This document shows positions 36,664 to 43,935 of a DNA stretch of 64,000 bases, piece by piece. The notes beneath the pieces are model-generated. The model was not told the origin of the DNA and ran no database searches. It saw only the letters and a list, made by a program, of their open reading frames with translations. Source of the DNA: JADCRZ01 sp041751095. Its GTDB lineage: Bacteria; Bacteroidota; Bacteroidia; Chitinophagales; Chitinophagaceae. The position numbers and the translations under genes were made by a program. The stretch lies in contig JBGSYC010000138.1 in NCBI GenBank assembly GCA_041751095.1, positions 48,124 through 112,123 on the forward strand, read 5' to 3'. Positions within the stretch are counted from its first letter, which is position 1; each line of letters begins with the position of its first letter.

Positions 36664-37902
36664 TTAATTACTGCTCGAATAATAAAGGGTATTGCTGTTT
36701 TTTTTATCAAAGATCACCATTGCTTCTTCCTGTATGTCTTTTACGCTAACGACATTATATTTATCGAGTTCGGTGTTCATCAACCCTGCTTCTCCCAATA
36801 GCTCGTAAATAGCGAGGCTGTTTGCCCGGTTCATCACACTCATATCTTCAAACGCAATCATACTTTCGCTTTTATTCTTCACTTTCTGTAGCTCCTTCTC
36901 ATCTACGAGGTCTTCTTTCATTTTATCCAGCTCTTCTTCAACCGCTTTGTCCGCAGTGTCAATCGAGACCCCTTTTACAAGCTTACCCTCGATGGTTAAT
37001 AAACCCGCATCATTGGTTCCGAAATGTGAACAATCGATGTTGTTAAACAGTTGTTTCTCTTTTACCAGTGACTGGTATAACCGTGATGACCCGCCACCGC
37101 TTAGTATTTCTGTGATCAGGTCGGCGCAATAATATCGCTGGTCTAACCGCGGGTAGATGTGCCAGCATTTATATAATGCATCAAGAGGTACATTAGCTTT
37201 GGTTTCCATCATCCTTGCCCCTGTTTGTTGAGGCTCTACCGGCAGGTTGCGACGGTACTTATCACCTGCAGGTATATCACCAAACCATTTCTCAGCCAGT
37301 TTGCAGACGGTGTCTGTCTTCACGTTTCCAGCCACTGCAAGTATAGCGTTCTGAGGCCTGTAGTGTTTAAAGAAAAATTTCCTTACGTCATCTATTCCGG
37401 CATTTTCAATATGGCTTAGTTCTTTGCCGATTGTTTGCCAGCGGTATGGATGCACGGTATAGGCAAGTTCCCGCATTTTAAACCATACGTCACCATAAGG
37501 CTTGTTCAGGTAGTGTTCTTTAAATTCTTCGCATACTACTTTACGTTGTACCTCAAGGCTTTTCTCACTAAAAGCCAATGATAACATGCGGTCGCTCTCA
37601 AGCCAGAAAGCAGTCTCCAGATTTTCGGCCGGAAGCTGGCAATAATAATTGGTAAAATCATTTGTAGTAAAGGCATTATTTTCACCTCCGGCAAGCTGCA
37701 ACGGTTCGTCGTAACTGGGAATGTGCAAACTTCCCCCGAACATCAGGTGTTCGAATAAATGGGCAAAGCCGGTTTTGGCCGGATCCTCATCCCTGGCTCC
37801 TACATCATACAGAACGTTAACGACTGCCATAGGGGTACAAGCGTCTTCATGTACAATAACACGTAAGCCGTTGGAAAGCGTGAATTTTTCAAATTGTATC
37901 AT
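36664..37902 (-). CDS. M16 zinc peptidase, catalytic subunit
   Basis: 412 residues. The inverted zinc motif is complete: His48-L-F-Glu51-His52 in KTGFAHLFEHLMFGGS, with the third ligand Glu in the region VVCEEFKEHYLNKPYG. It matches pitrilysin-family M16B peptidases that degrade peptides up to a few kDa. No signal peptide, so it would act in the cytoplasm or be exported by another route. A TATCTTTG box on the minus strand (37937-37944) lies 35 bases before the ATG and may be the promoter for the pair. Confidence 0.92.
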   Translation of the reverse strand: MIQFEKFTLSNGLRVIVHEDACTPMAVVNVLYDVGARDEDPAKTGFAHLFEHLMFGGSLHIPSYDEPLQLAGGENNAFTTNDFTNYYCQLPAENLETAFWLESDRMLSLAFSEKSLEVQRKVVCEEFKEHYLNKPYGDVWFKMRELAYTVHPYRWQTIGKELSHIENAGIDDVRKFFFKHYRPQNAILAVAGNVKTDTVCKLAEKWFGDIPAGDKYRRNLPVEPQQTGARMMETKANVPLDALYKCWHIYPRLDQRYYCADLITEILSGGGSSRLYQSLVKEKQLFNNIDCSHFGTNDAGLLTIEGKLVKGVSIDTADKAVEEELDKMKEDLVDEKELQKVKNKSESMIAFEDMSVMNRANSLAIYELLGEAGLMNTELDKYNVVSVKDIQEEAMVIFDKKNSNTLYYSSSN

Positions 37903-37936
37903 AGTACAGACGGGTAAATTATAAATTAAAAGCCTG

Positions 37937-37944
37937 CAAAGATA
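37937..37944 (-). promoter_or_regulatory. -7 box before the M16 pair
   Basis: TATCTTTG on the minus strand matches TAnnTTTG exactly, 35 bases before the catalytic subunit ATG. No clear -33 TTG is seen at standard spacing. Confidence 0.35.
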
Positions 37945-38034
37945 ATGACAAGTTGGATATCAGGGCATCAGGGTTCGGCGCAGATATCCGGCGACAAGAA
38001 AAAATAACAGAAACGATATAAATTTCCGGTGACT

Positions 38035-39243
38035 TTACAAGATGCTCTTTACTTTAAGTGTAAGCATCAGTGGCGCGCCATCCCTGTATACGAGAATTTT
38101 TAATTTGCGTCCCTGGCTTTGCAAAAGATTTTTATAGGTCTGGATACTTTTACTGAAATTATTGTCTATCGCAACGATGATGTCGTCTAATTTGAAGCCG
38201 GCATTTTCTGCCGGAGAGCCTTTCATAATGTCTGTCACCCTGATCTCACCGTCATAAAAATAAAATCCCAGGCCGGTATAGGCGTAATCGAAAGGGTCAC
38301 GGAAGTGCGAATTCGGCAGCAGATGGATGTCTTTCTTCGCATAATTGATAATAACATTGAACCTGCGCAACAGGTCATTCCCGATCAGTCCTCCGAGGTA
38401 TGGATATGACGTAACATTGAACTCGTCATCAAAAACATAGGCAGGTACTTTACGGAAACGGTAAGGGCCAAGCCGGAATTCCCTGATAGTGGTTATTTTC
38501 ATTTGAGCCTTGCCCCCCAGCCCTTCTGCCTGCGTATGCAACAGTTTCTTTTTAGGAGTAAATTTTAAGCTGTCTGTGGCAAAGTCGCTCGACAGCAAAA
38601 GGCATAATCCCGCCCCTGTATCAAAATAAAAACGGCCGAGTACCTCGTCACTTTGGTCTTTTATACGCCCGCTTTGAATAGGGATACTTACCAGCAGCGG
38701 TTTAAGCAGGAAGCCCCCTTTTGGATATTTCATGGAACCTTTTGAATACACGAGTATCTTGCTGCTGTCGTAATTGATTTTTACGATATATCTTAAAAAA
38801 AAGCTGTACCCGATGATACCGTCAATATGCTCGCCGTAAACATTGCTTAAAATTTCATAATCATTGATGTGAAAATTAAGGCTGTCAACTTTTAAACCCG
38901 GAAAATTTATAGAATTATTATTTGCAAAACGCACATTCCTGATGCCGGCAATGCCCCGTATCGTTTTATCTGAAGCCACTGTTTTAATTTGCAAACGATC
39001 ACAGGTGTTCGAATCCAGTGAAATTCCACCACTACCTGTATCCAGTATGAAATTCAATGAATCCGGGATATTATTCAGGGTAGCCCTGATTACCACTACT
39101 CCGCCGCTGAATTGTGTAAAAGGGAATTTTGTAAGCAGACGGGCAGCCGGGGGCACGAATTCTTCCTGGCAGAAAATACTGGTTGAGAACAGTATTAATG
39201 ATACCAGCCATATCGCTTTTATTTGGCAGCCGTTGCGTCGCAC
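38035..39243 (-). CDS. Exported retropepsin-like aspartyl protease with PDZ domain
   Basis: 402 residues. A signal peptide (AIWLVSLILFSTSIFCQ) is followed by two aspartyl protease lobes, each with an active-site triad: D68-T-G-S-G in NFILDTGSGGISL and D208-T-G-A-G in FYFDTGAGLCLLL. A C-terminal PDZ domain (about 320-400) contains GSPAENAGFKLDDIIVAIDN. This aspartyl protease plus PDZ layout is common in Bacteroidota; two lobes in one chain recall pepsin. Localised to the periplasm or outer membrane. The start codon is GTG; no ATG is available before the signal peptide. Confidence 0.87.
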   Translation of the reverse strand: MRRNGCQIKAIWLVSLILFSTSIFCQEEFVPPAARLLTKFPFTQFSGGVVVIRATLNNIPDSLNFILDTGSGGISLDSNTCDRLQIKTVASDKTIRGIAGIRNVRFANNNSINFPGLKVDSLNFHINDYEILSNVYGEHIDGIIGYSFFLRYIVKINYDSSKILVYSKGSMKYPKGGFLLKPLLVSIPIQSGRIKDQSDEVLGRFYFDTGAGLCLLLSSDFATDSLKFTPKKKLLHTQAEGLGGKAQMKITTIREFRLGPYRFRKVPAYVFDDEFNVTSYPYLGGLIGNDLLRRFNVIINYAKKDIHLLPNSHFRDPFDYAYTGLGFYFYDGEIRVTDIMKGSPAENAGFKLDDIIVAIDNNFSKSIQTYKNLLQSQGRKLKILVYRDGAPLMLTLKVKSIL

Positions 39244-39451
39244 TCTTCAGCAATTGAATTTAACTGAGCATCGTTAGAACTTTCCTTTCGCTTTACCCGT
39301 AAAATCAATTCATTAAAAGTAGCGCATTGGCATCACTTACCCAACGATTATATATGAAAGGTTGCCTCTTTCCACGTATAGTTCATTAAATATATTCCTA
39401 CCGGATGCCTGTCTTTCGTTCGCGTCATTTTTTCATCCAACATTCCTGGCG

Positions 39452-39459
39452 TATTTTTG
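39452..39459 (+). promoter_or_regulatory. -7 box before mqnC
   Basis: TATTTTTG matches TAnnTTTG exactly and ends 19 bases before the mqnC ATG. No -33 TTG is visible. It argues against the longer open frame that begins at 39362. Confidence 0.35.
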
Positions 39460-39478
39460 TTCTTTAGTAAATACCTGC

Positions 39479-40603
39479 ATGCAGTTAGACCGATTGTATA
39501 AAAAAGCGACGGATTTCGAATTTCTTTCTGTAGAAGAAGGGGTTTTTCTTTTTGAGAATGCACCACTGACAGACCTTATGAATATCGCAGATGGGTTAAG
39601 AAAAGTTCAGGTGCCGCATGGCAAGGTGACATGGATAATAGACCGTAACCTCAATACGACTAACGTATGCATAGCCAACTGCAAGTTTTGCAATTTTTAC
39701 CGGGTTCCCGGCCATCCTGAAGCATATATTACCGGTATTGAAACATATAAGGTAAAGATCGAGGAAATGATCCGCTACGGAGGCGACCAGCTTTTACTGC
39801 AGGGCGGCCACCATCCTGAACTTGGATTATCGTTTTACGTGGACCTTTTCAGACAGCTAAAGCAACTTTACCCCGACATCAAATTGCACGCGCTCGGGCC
39901 TCCCGAAGTTGCTCATATTACCAGGCTTGAGAAATCCACCCATGTCAAAGTGCTCATGGCTTTAAAAGATGCCGGGCTTGATTCGTTGCCCGGAGCAGGC
40001 GCCGAAATACTAATTGACCGGGTTCGCCGACTGGTAAGTAAGGGAAAGTGTGGTGCACAGGAATGGCTTGACATTATGCATGAAGCGCACAAATTACGTA
40101 TTACCACATCGGCTACCATGATGTTTGGCCACGTTGAAACAATCGTCGAGCGCTTTCAACACCTTGTTAGTCTCAGAGATACCCAGGCAAAAAAACCTGC
40201 GGAAGCAAAAGGTTTTCTTGCTTTCATCCCCTGGACTTTCCAGGATGCAGATACATTACTCGCCCGTATCCGCGGCGTTCATAATTTAACCACACCGGAA
40301 GAATATATCCGCATGATCGCGATGAGCCGCATCATGCTTCCCAACGTAAAAAATATCCAGGCATCCTGGCTGACCGTAGGGAAGGAAGTTGCCCAGCTTT
40401 GCCTTCATGCGGGAGCCAACGATTTCGGAAGCATTATGATTGAGGAAAATGTTGTTAGCGCGGCCGGGGCCCCACATCGGTTTACGAGCAAAGGAATTCA
40501 ACAAGCCATTCGCGACGCAGGCTTTGAACCCCAGCTTCGCAATCAGCAATACGAATTTCGACAAATGCCGGTGATGCTGGAAGAACAGGTGATCAGTTAC
40601 TAA
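39479..40603 (+). CDS. mqnC: Cyclic dehypoxanthinyl futalosine synthase MqnC
   Basis: 374 residues, a radical SAM enzyme. The cluster motif CxxxCxxC is Cys64-IAN-Cys68-KF-Cys71, followed by NFYRVPGHP, and the family segments WIIDRNLNTTN, LLLQGGHHPELGL, GAGAEIL and ATMMFGHVET are present. It closes the ring of dehypoxanthinylfutalosine in the futalosine route to menaquinone. That quinone is the electron donor of alternative complex III encoded elsewhere in this window. No other mqn gene is present here. The frame is open 39 codons further upstream, but the promoter box and conserved start favour this ATG. Confidence 0.93.
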   Translation: MQLDRLYKKATDFEFLSVEEGVFLFENAPLTDLMNIADGLRKVQVPHGKVTWIIDRNLNTTNVCIANCKFCNFYRVPGHPEAYITGIETYKVKIEEMIRYGGDQLLLQGGHHPELGLSFYVDLFRQLKQLYPDIKLHALGPPEVAHITRLEKSTHVKVLMALKDAGLDSLPGAGAEILIDRVRRLVSKGKCGAQEWLDIMHEAHKLRITTSATMMFGHVETIVERFQHLVSLRDTQAKKPAEAKGFLAFIPWTFQDADTLLARIRGVHNLTTPEEYIRMIAMSRIMLPNVKNIQASWLTVGKEVAQLCLHAGANDFGSIMIEENVVSAAGAPHRFTSKGIQQAIRDAGFEPQLRNQQYEFRQMPVMLEEQVISY

Positions 40604-40654
40604 CAATAACCGGTGTGATGTTTTGGATAAATGAATGAACACTGTCCTGAACTA

Positions 40655-40718
40655 TAAGGTCTGACCGCGTATGTCTTAATTCAGGGGCTGGAGCATTAAG
40701 ACGCGATCAGTGGCCTTA
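40655..40718. repeat. 64-bp imperfect inverted repeat
   Basis: Left arm 40655-40680 and right arm 40695-40718 share TAAGG/CCTTA at the ends, CTGA and CGCG in the middle, and GTCTTAAT/ATTAAGAC next to a 14-base loop, with small bulges. It lies between the convergent ends of mqnC and the next gene. It could be a transcript-end hairpin or the relic of a small palindromic element. Confidence 0.6.
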
Positions 40719-40773
40719 AACAATGGTAAGTTTCCGAATCATTATCCAATGGAGTTTACCTGGGCGTAAACAT

Positions 40774-41133
40774 TTACTCGGCAATGGCTTCAACTTCTTC
40801 GGCAACTGGCTGTGCCTGCCGGGTTAAATTTTTTATGCTTAATTGAAACTTTGTATTTAGGGATAACTGATAGTCATTATCAGCAAACATGCTTTTCATT
40901 AAACCATCCTGCTGCAAAACCGCTGCAAGATCAGAAGCCAGAGGTGATCCACTGATAACGTTGGTAACACGCCCTTTGGAAAATTCTATATTGAATTTAT
41001 ATCCGGCCTTACGGCCGCTGCCTGCACGCTCGAAATCTATCCTGTTTAGGTTAAGCGTCTGATCGCTTGCCGCCGACCGCTTAAGAAGAATTTTGATAAT
41101 TGGCAAATACTTGTTCCAGATGTGCGTAAACAT
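40774..41133 (-). CDS. Conserved hypothetical protein
   Basis: 119 residues, no membrane helix or signal. The N-terminal helix (WNKYLPIIKILLKRSAASDQ) is followed by beta-rich sequence (LNRIDFERAGSGRKAGYKF) and the region QLSLNTKFQLSIKNL; the last 15 residues are acidic. The order of elements looks like a known Bacteroidota conserved hypothetical family, but I cannot name it and propose no function. The start has no clear ribosome binding site. Confidence 0.6.
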   Translation of the reverse strand: MFTHIWNKYLPIIKILLKRSAASDQTLNLNRIDFERAGSGRKAGYKFNIEFSKGRVTNVISGSPLASDLAAVLQQDGLMKSMFADNDYQLSLNTKFQLSIKNLTRQAQPVAEEVEAIAE

Positions 41134-41427
41134 GATATTGAATTTATTGTGTCTTTTATAGTTATGGATTTTCAGCCATTTATATGCATCAGCTTCCTTT
41201 TAAACAATCGCTGATATCCTCGAATATTCTATGATGGGATGGGGAAAGAATGGTAAAGGTGCAACAAAAATTCCGTATAAACTAATTCTTGGTTGTGAAC
41301 CCCTGCATAAAACCAGGGATACCAGAGCTCCCGTCTCTGCATTATAGAGCACCCCACAGTTAAATGCCGCAAATGTCCCTGTAGTTTCGCCGTGGCACAG
41401 ATTTTGTACTTTATACTGAAATATCAC

Positions 41428-41589
41428 ATGGAAAATACCGCAGATAATAAGAAAGAAGAAACACAGGTACAACAGGAAGTAAAGGACATTAAAGAAACCC
41501 CAACAACAGAAAGGTCTGAAGAAGGAACGAATGCTGATAAAAACAGGGGCAGGGAACAACAGGAAGGATCGATAAAGAATTCAAAATAA
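41428..41589 (+). CDS. Small charged disordered protein
   Basis: 53 residues from the ATG at 41428, rich in Glu, Lys, Gln, Asn and Thr and with no hydrophobic core, so it should be intrinsically disordered. An in-frame extension to 41392 adds 12 residues. A strong terminator 33 bases downstream supports it as an independent transcript. No homologue family is recognised. Confidence 0.5.
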   Translation: MENTADNKKEETQVQQEVKDIKETPTTERSEEGTNADKNRGREQQEGSIKNSK

Positions 41590-41621
41590 TGTATCTGTAT
41601 TGAGTTAAAGATATCTGTCTG

Positions 41622-41650
41622 GCCCTTATCTTGCGATAAGGGCTTTCTTA
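41622..41650 (+). terminator. Intrinsic terminator of the small disordered gene
   Basis: GCCCTTATC / GATAAGGGC, a perfect 9-bp stem with a TTGC loop, is followed by TTTCTTATTT. Confidence 0.8.
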
Positions 41651-41676
41651 TTTCGTCATCGGCCGGTGCACAGCTT

Positions 41677-41713
41677 AATAAAAAAGGCCTCCATCCAGGA
41701 CGCCTTTTTTATT
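41677..41713 (-). terminator. Bidirectional terminator between convergent small genes
   Basis: AATAAAAAAGGC and GCCTTTTTTATT form a perfect 12-bp stem around a loop that itself can pair (TCC/GGA). It ends 17 bases from the stop of the minus-strand acidic gene and works on both strands. Confidence 0.8.
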
Positions 41714-41730
41714 AAGAATTTTGATTCACC

Positions 41731-42105
41731 CTACTGCACCTTATTTCTCCCCAGATCAAAACCAGGTACATAGTCTTCTTCCCTTTCTATTACATCATCA
41801 GAATTTTCGTTTTCTTCAGCTATTCTTCTGTTAGTCTCTGCTTCGTTCTTTATCGTTCGATCTGCCTGATCGGTATCAGCTTCTTCCGGGAGGTCCTCTA
41901 TATCAGCGCTTTCCCGGAGATATTTTTCAGCCTTTTCTCCTAATACCTTATTGCTGCTTTCGTTATAACCTTCCTCATCAGACCACTCATTACCCTGGTC
42001 ACTAATACCTTCGTTCTTTTTTACAACGACTTCGTTTCCTGACGAATCGTTTTGACCTGGGTTCATTTGAGTACCAGGTCCTTCTTCATTTGCATGGGTT
42101 TCCAT
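41731..42105 (-). CDS. Acidic disordered hypothetical protein
   Basis: 124 residues with very many Glu, Asp and Asn and almost no hydrophobic stretches. Parts such as GEKAEKYLRESADIEDLPEE could form a short helix; most should be unstructured. Low-complexity acidic proteins of this type are frequent in Chitinophagaceae and lack a known role. It is probably a single-gene unit, with its own terminator and no close neighbour. Confidence 0.55.
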   Translation of the reverse strand: METHANEEGPGTQMNPGQNDSSGNEVVVKKNEGISDQGNEWSDEEGYNESSNKVLGEKAEKYLRESADIEDLPEEADTDQADRTIKNEAETNRRIAEENENSDDVIEREEDYVPGFDLGRNKVQ

Positions 42106-42410
42106 AAACTATATTTTAAGGATATAACTTCACTTCAATAAATCTTATGCCATTGCCTGTAAGGAACTTCCGGCGTGGGACTAAGAATCCACAGATATCT
42201 ATATTGTAATTGTCCTAAACCGCGGCTGAACCTTAAACTATAATCTTCGTTGCCACCCGCAATAAAGAATCTGAAAAGAGGGAATAAATGCCCGTCAGTA
42301 GAGTGCCAGTCTTTATTTCAACGCTGATTTACACGCGATTATCATATTATCGCTTCCTTAACTATGACTCAGATAAAGCTTGAGTTTGGCCATTATCATA
42401 GCATCGACGA
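42106..42410. other. 305-bp intergenic region
   Basis: Both flanking genes are on the minus strand. I see no gene (longest plus frame about 31 codons from 42289), no strong hairpin and no consensus -7 box. Confidence 0.5.
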
Positions 42411-42614
42411 TTACTGATGCAAGTTATCCATTTTCAACAATGCGTCGATTTCTGCCGGCGTTTCTGCTATTTCTATTCCCCATCCTTTCGATAGGTACAT
42501 CACCGTAACAACCTGACCGTTATCAGATTTCTTAGGATAATAGTACATGATATTATTGGCATTAACATGAACAACCGTTCCGGCAAGATTCAACTTTATA
42601 ATCACTGGTTTCAT
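42411..42614 (-). CDS. Small FlbD-like hypothetical protein
   Basis: 67 residues, no signal. The layout, a beta-strand with LNLAGTVVHVNANNIMYYYP, a variable loop, then VVTVMYLSKGWGIEIAETPAEIDALL, follows the FlbD pattern in which a short strand, an N-x-x-x-I motif and a C-terminal E-x-x-x-E-I helix occur in order. Bacteroidota carry such proteins without flagella. This similarity is my reading by eye and is uncertain. It is downstream of the ArsR gene on the same strand, behind a palindrome. Confidence 0.55.
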   Translation of the reverse strand: MKPVIIKLNLAGTVVHVNANNIMYYYPKKSDNGQVVTVMYLSKGWGIEIAETPAEIDALLKMDNLHQ

Positions 42615-42772
42615 AAGAAATATTATAATTTGATGTAAATTTTCGCTAAAGTAACGATTACGTGCAAACTTTTATACGTACCAATTAATTATAATCTCCT
42701 TTCAACAAAATCGCAGGGCTTCTGCAATGGCACTTATCTGCTTTCTGACCTTACACCAATATGATCACCGAT

Positions 42773-42801
42773 AATGTAGAAAATATTCAACATTCTACAT
42801 T
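42773..42801. promoter_or_regulatory. 29-bp palindrome downstream of the ArsR gene
   Basis: AATGTAGAA and TTCTACATT form a perfect 9-bp inverted repeat around an 11-base centre that contains ATATTCAA. It lies 21 bases beyond the ArsR stop codon and about 160 bases before the FlbD-like gene. It may be an operator for a dimeric regulator or a weak terminator. Confidence 0.4.
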
Positions 42802-42821
42802 GTATTAGTTGAAAAGTGCAT

Positions 42822-43124
42822 TCAGGTAGACAATAATGCCCTGATCGACTTTTCTATCTGAATAATCCTTACATCATTCAGTTTGTAAAAAACGAATTTC
42901 CCGTCCCTTTCGGTTTTTACGATGGCGGCCCTGCGTAAAATTGCAAGGTGCTGGGACGCTACCGATTGTTCCAGCTTGAGGCTTGAGTATATTTCGCTGA
43001 CGGTCATTTTACCGCGCTCCTCAAGTAATTTAAATATCTTCTGCCTGAGCACATGATTTAGTGCGCGCAGAATGATTGCAGATTTTTTTAATAACAAAAA
43101 ATCAATGTTGAATTCTTTGTCCAT
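42822..43124 (-). CDS. ArsR-family winged-helix regulator
   Basis: 100 residues, the usual size. The winged helix is clear: LNHVLRQKIFKLLEERG, then TVSEIYSSLKLEQSVASQHLAILRRAAIV (helix-turn-helix) and the wing KTERDGKFVFYKLND. It lacks the CxC-type metal site in the DNA-reading helix and any cysteine at all, so it is not an arsenic or cadmium sensor of the classical kind. It would bind DNA as a dimer. The target is unknown; the palindrome just downstream is a candidate site. Confidence 0.88.
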   Translation of the reverse strand: MDKEFNIDFLLLKKSAIILRALNHVLRQKIFKLLEERGKMTVSEIYSSLKLEQSVASQHLAILRRAAIVKTERDGKFVFYKLNDVRIIQIEKSIRALLST

Positions 43125-43283
43125 ATGTACGCGTTAAAAATAAATGAATCCGTGTTAATATATCATTACCTATATGACTCTGAAGATAAAACGGCTTACT
43201 TTCGTCAATGATCTTGGTACACATATTGTTCTTTTATATGTATAAAGATAGATGAAGGTTTTACTTAGAAAAAAACATGGCAT

Positions 43284-43478
43284 ATGTCAGGCAAGTCAGT
43301 TCGAAATGTAAAGTCAGGTGAATTGGAAATTGACTTTAAAAGAATTCAGGATGTCATATACTGGGCAAAAAAATGGGAAATCTCACCGCATCAGCTAATT
43401 GAGGCTTGCAAAGCCACGCAAAGTAATCATGTTAAGAATATAGAAGAATACCTGAGAGGAAAGGGTTTTGCCGTGTAA
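43284..43478 (+). CDS. DUF3606-family small protein
   Basis: 64 residues. The pattern ELEIDFKRIQDVIYWAKKW, then EISPHQLIEACKA and a final VKNIEEYLRGKGF matches DUF3606 (I-D x x x x x x V x Y W x x x x x V S x x x L x x A). These short helical proteins occur in many bacteria and often respond to stress; function is not known. It is divergent from the ArsR gene and faces a related minus-strand gene 68 bp downstream. Confidence 0.75.
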   Translation: MSGKSVRNVKSGELEIDFKRIQDVIYWAKKWEISPHQLIEACKATQSNHVKNIEEYLRGKGFAV

Positions 43479-43545
43479 AAGCTAATCCAGGTTGATAATC
43501 CATGAATCAGGATCACCGCTACGCCATAAATTGGATAACCAGATA

Positions 43546-43728
43546 TTACCCTTTCTGTCGGAGAAATTCTTCTACCTTGATTTTATCATGCCCGACCATT
43601 TCTATTGCCTGCTCCACAGCCTCCTGGCTGACGTTCATTATTGACATGATATAAAGTTTTATTTCCTCTGTATCGGGGATTGTAAATGATTCATCCTCGC
43701 CGGTAAATATATTGTCTTCCATACACAT
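43546..43728 (-). CDS. Short DUF3606-like protein
   Basis: 60 residues. The N terminus is acidic; the second half (IMSIMNVSQEAVEQAIEMVG, then VEEFLRQKG) follows the C-terminal part of DUF3606, including the A-x-x-x-V-G-x-x-x-x-x-V-x-x-x-L rhythm. The tyrosine-tryptophan pair is missing, so it is a diverged relative. It is convergent with the preceding DUF3606 gene. An alternative ATG at 43722 removes two residues. Confidence 0.6.
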   Translation of the reverse strand: MCMEDNIFTGEDESFTIPDTEEIKLYIMSIMNVSQEAVEQAIEMVGHDKIKVEEFLRQKG

Positions 43729-43935
43729 AATTTAATAAGTCAAAACACAACTTGCACGAAGGCAAGGTATGCCATAATAAATGCATTATTTACTATATTT
43801 GATTACATTCACTTACAGCTATGCCATAGGGCCTGCCACACGCATGAATGCACAACACTTTATAACTGTTGACCCATTTACCGTTATGCTTACATTTGAA
43901 GAAAATACCTGACTAATATATCGCCCTGAATCATT

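Noticed and set aside
41200..41559. 119-residue minus-strand frame
   Set aside because: It runs antisense through the small disordered gene and is hydrophobic without order; judged a shadow frame.
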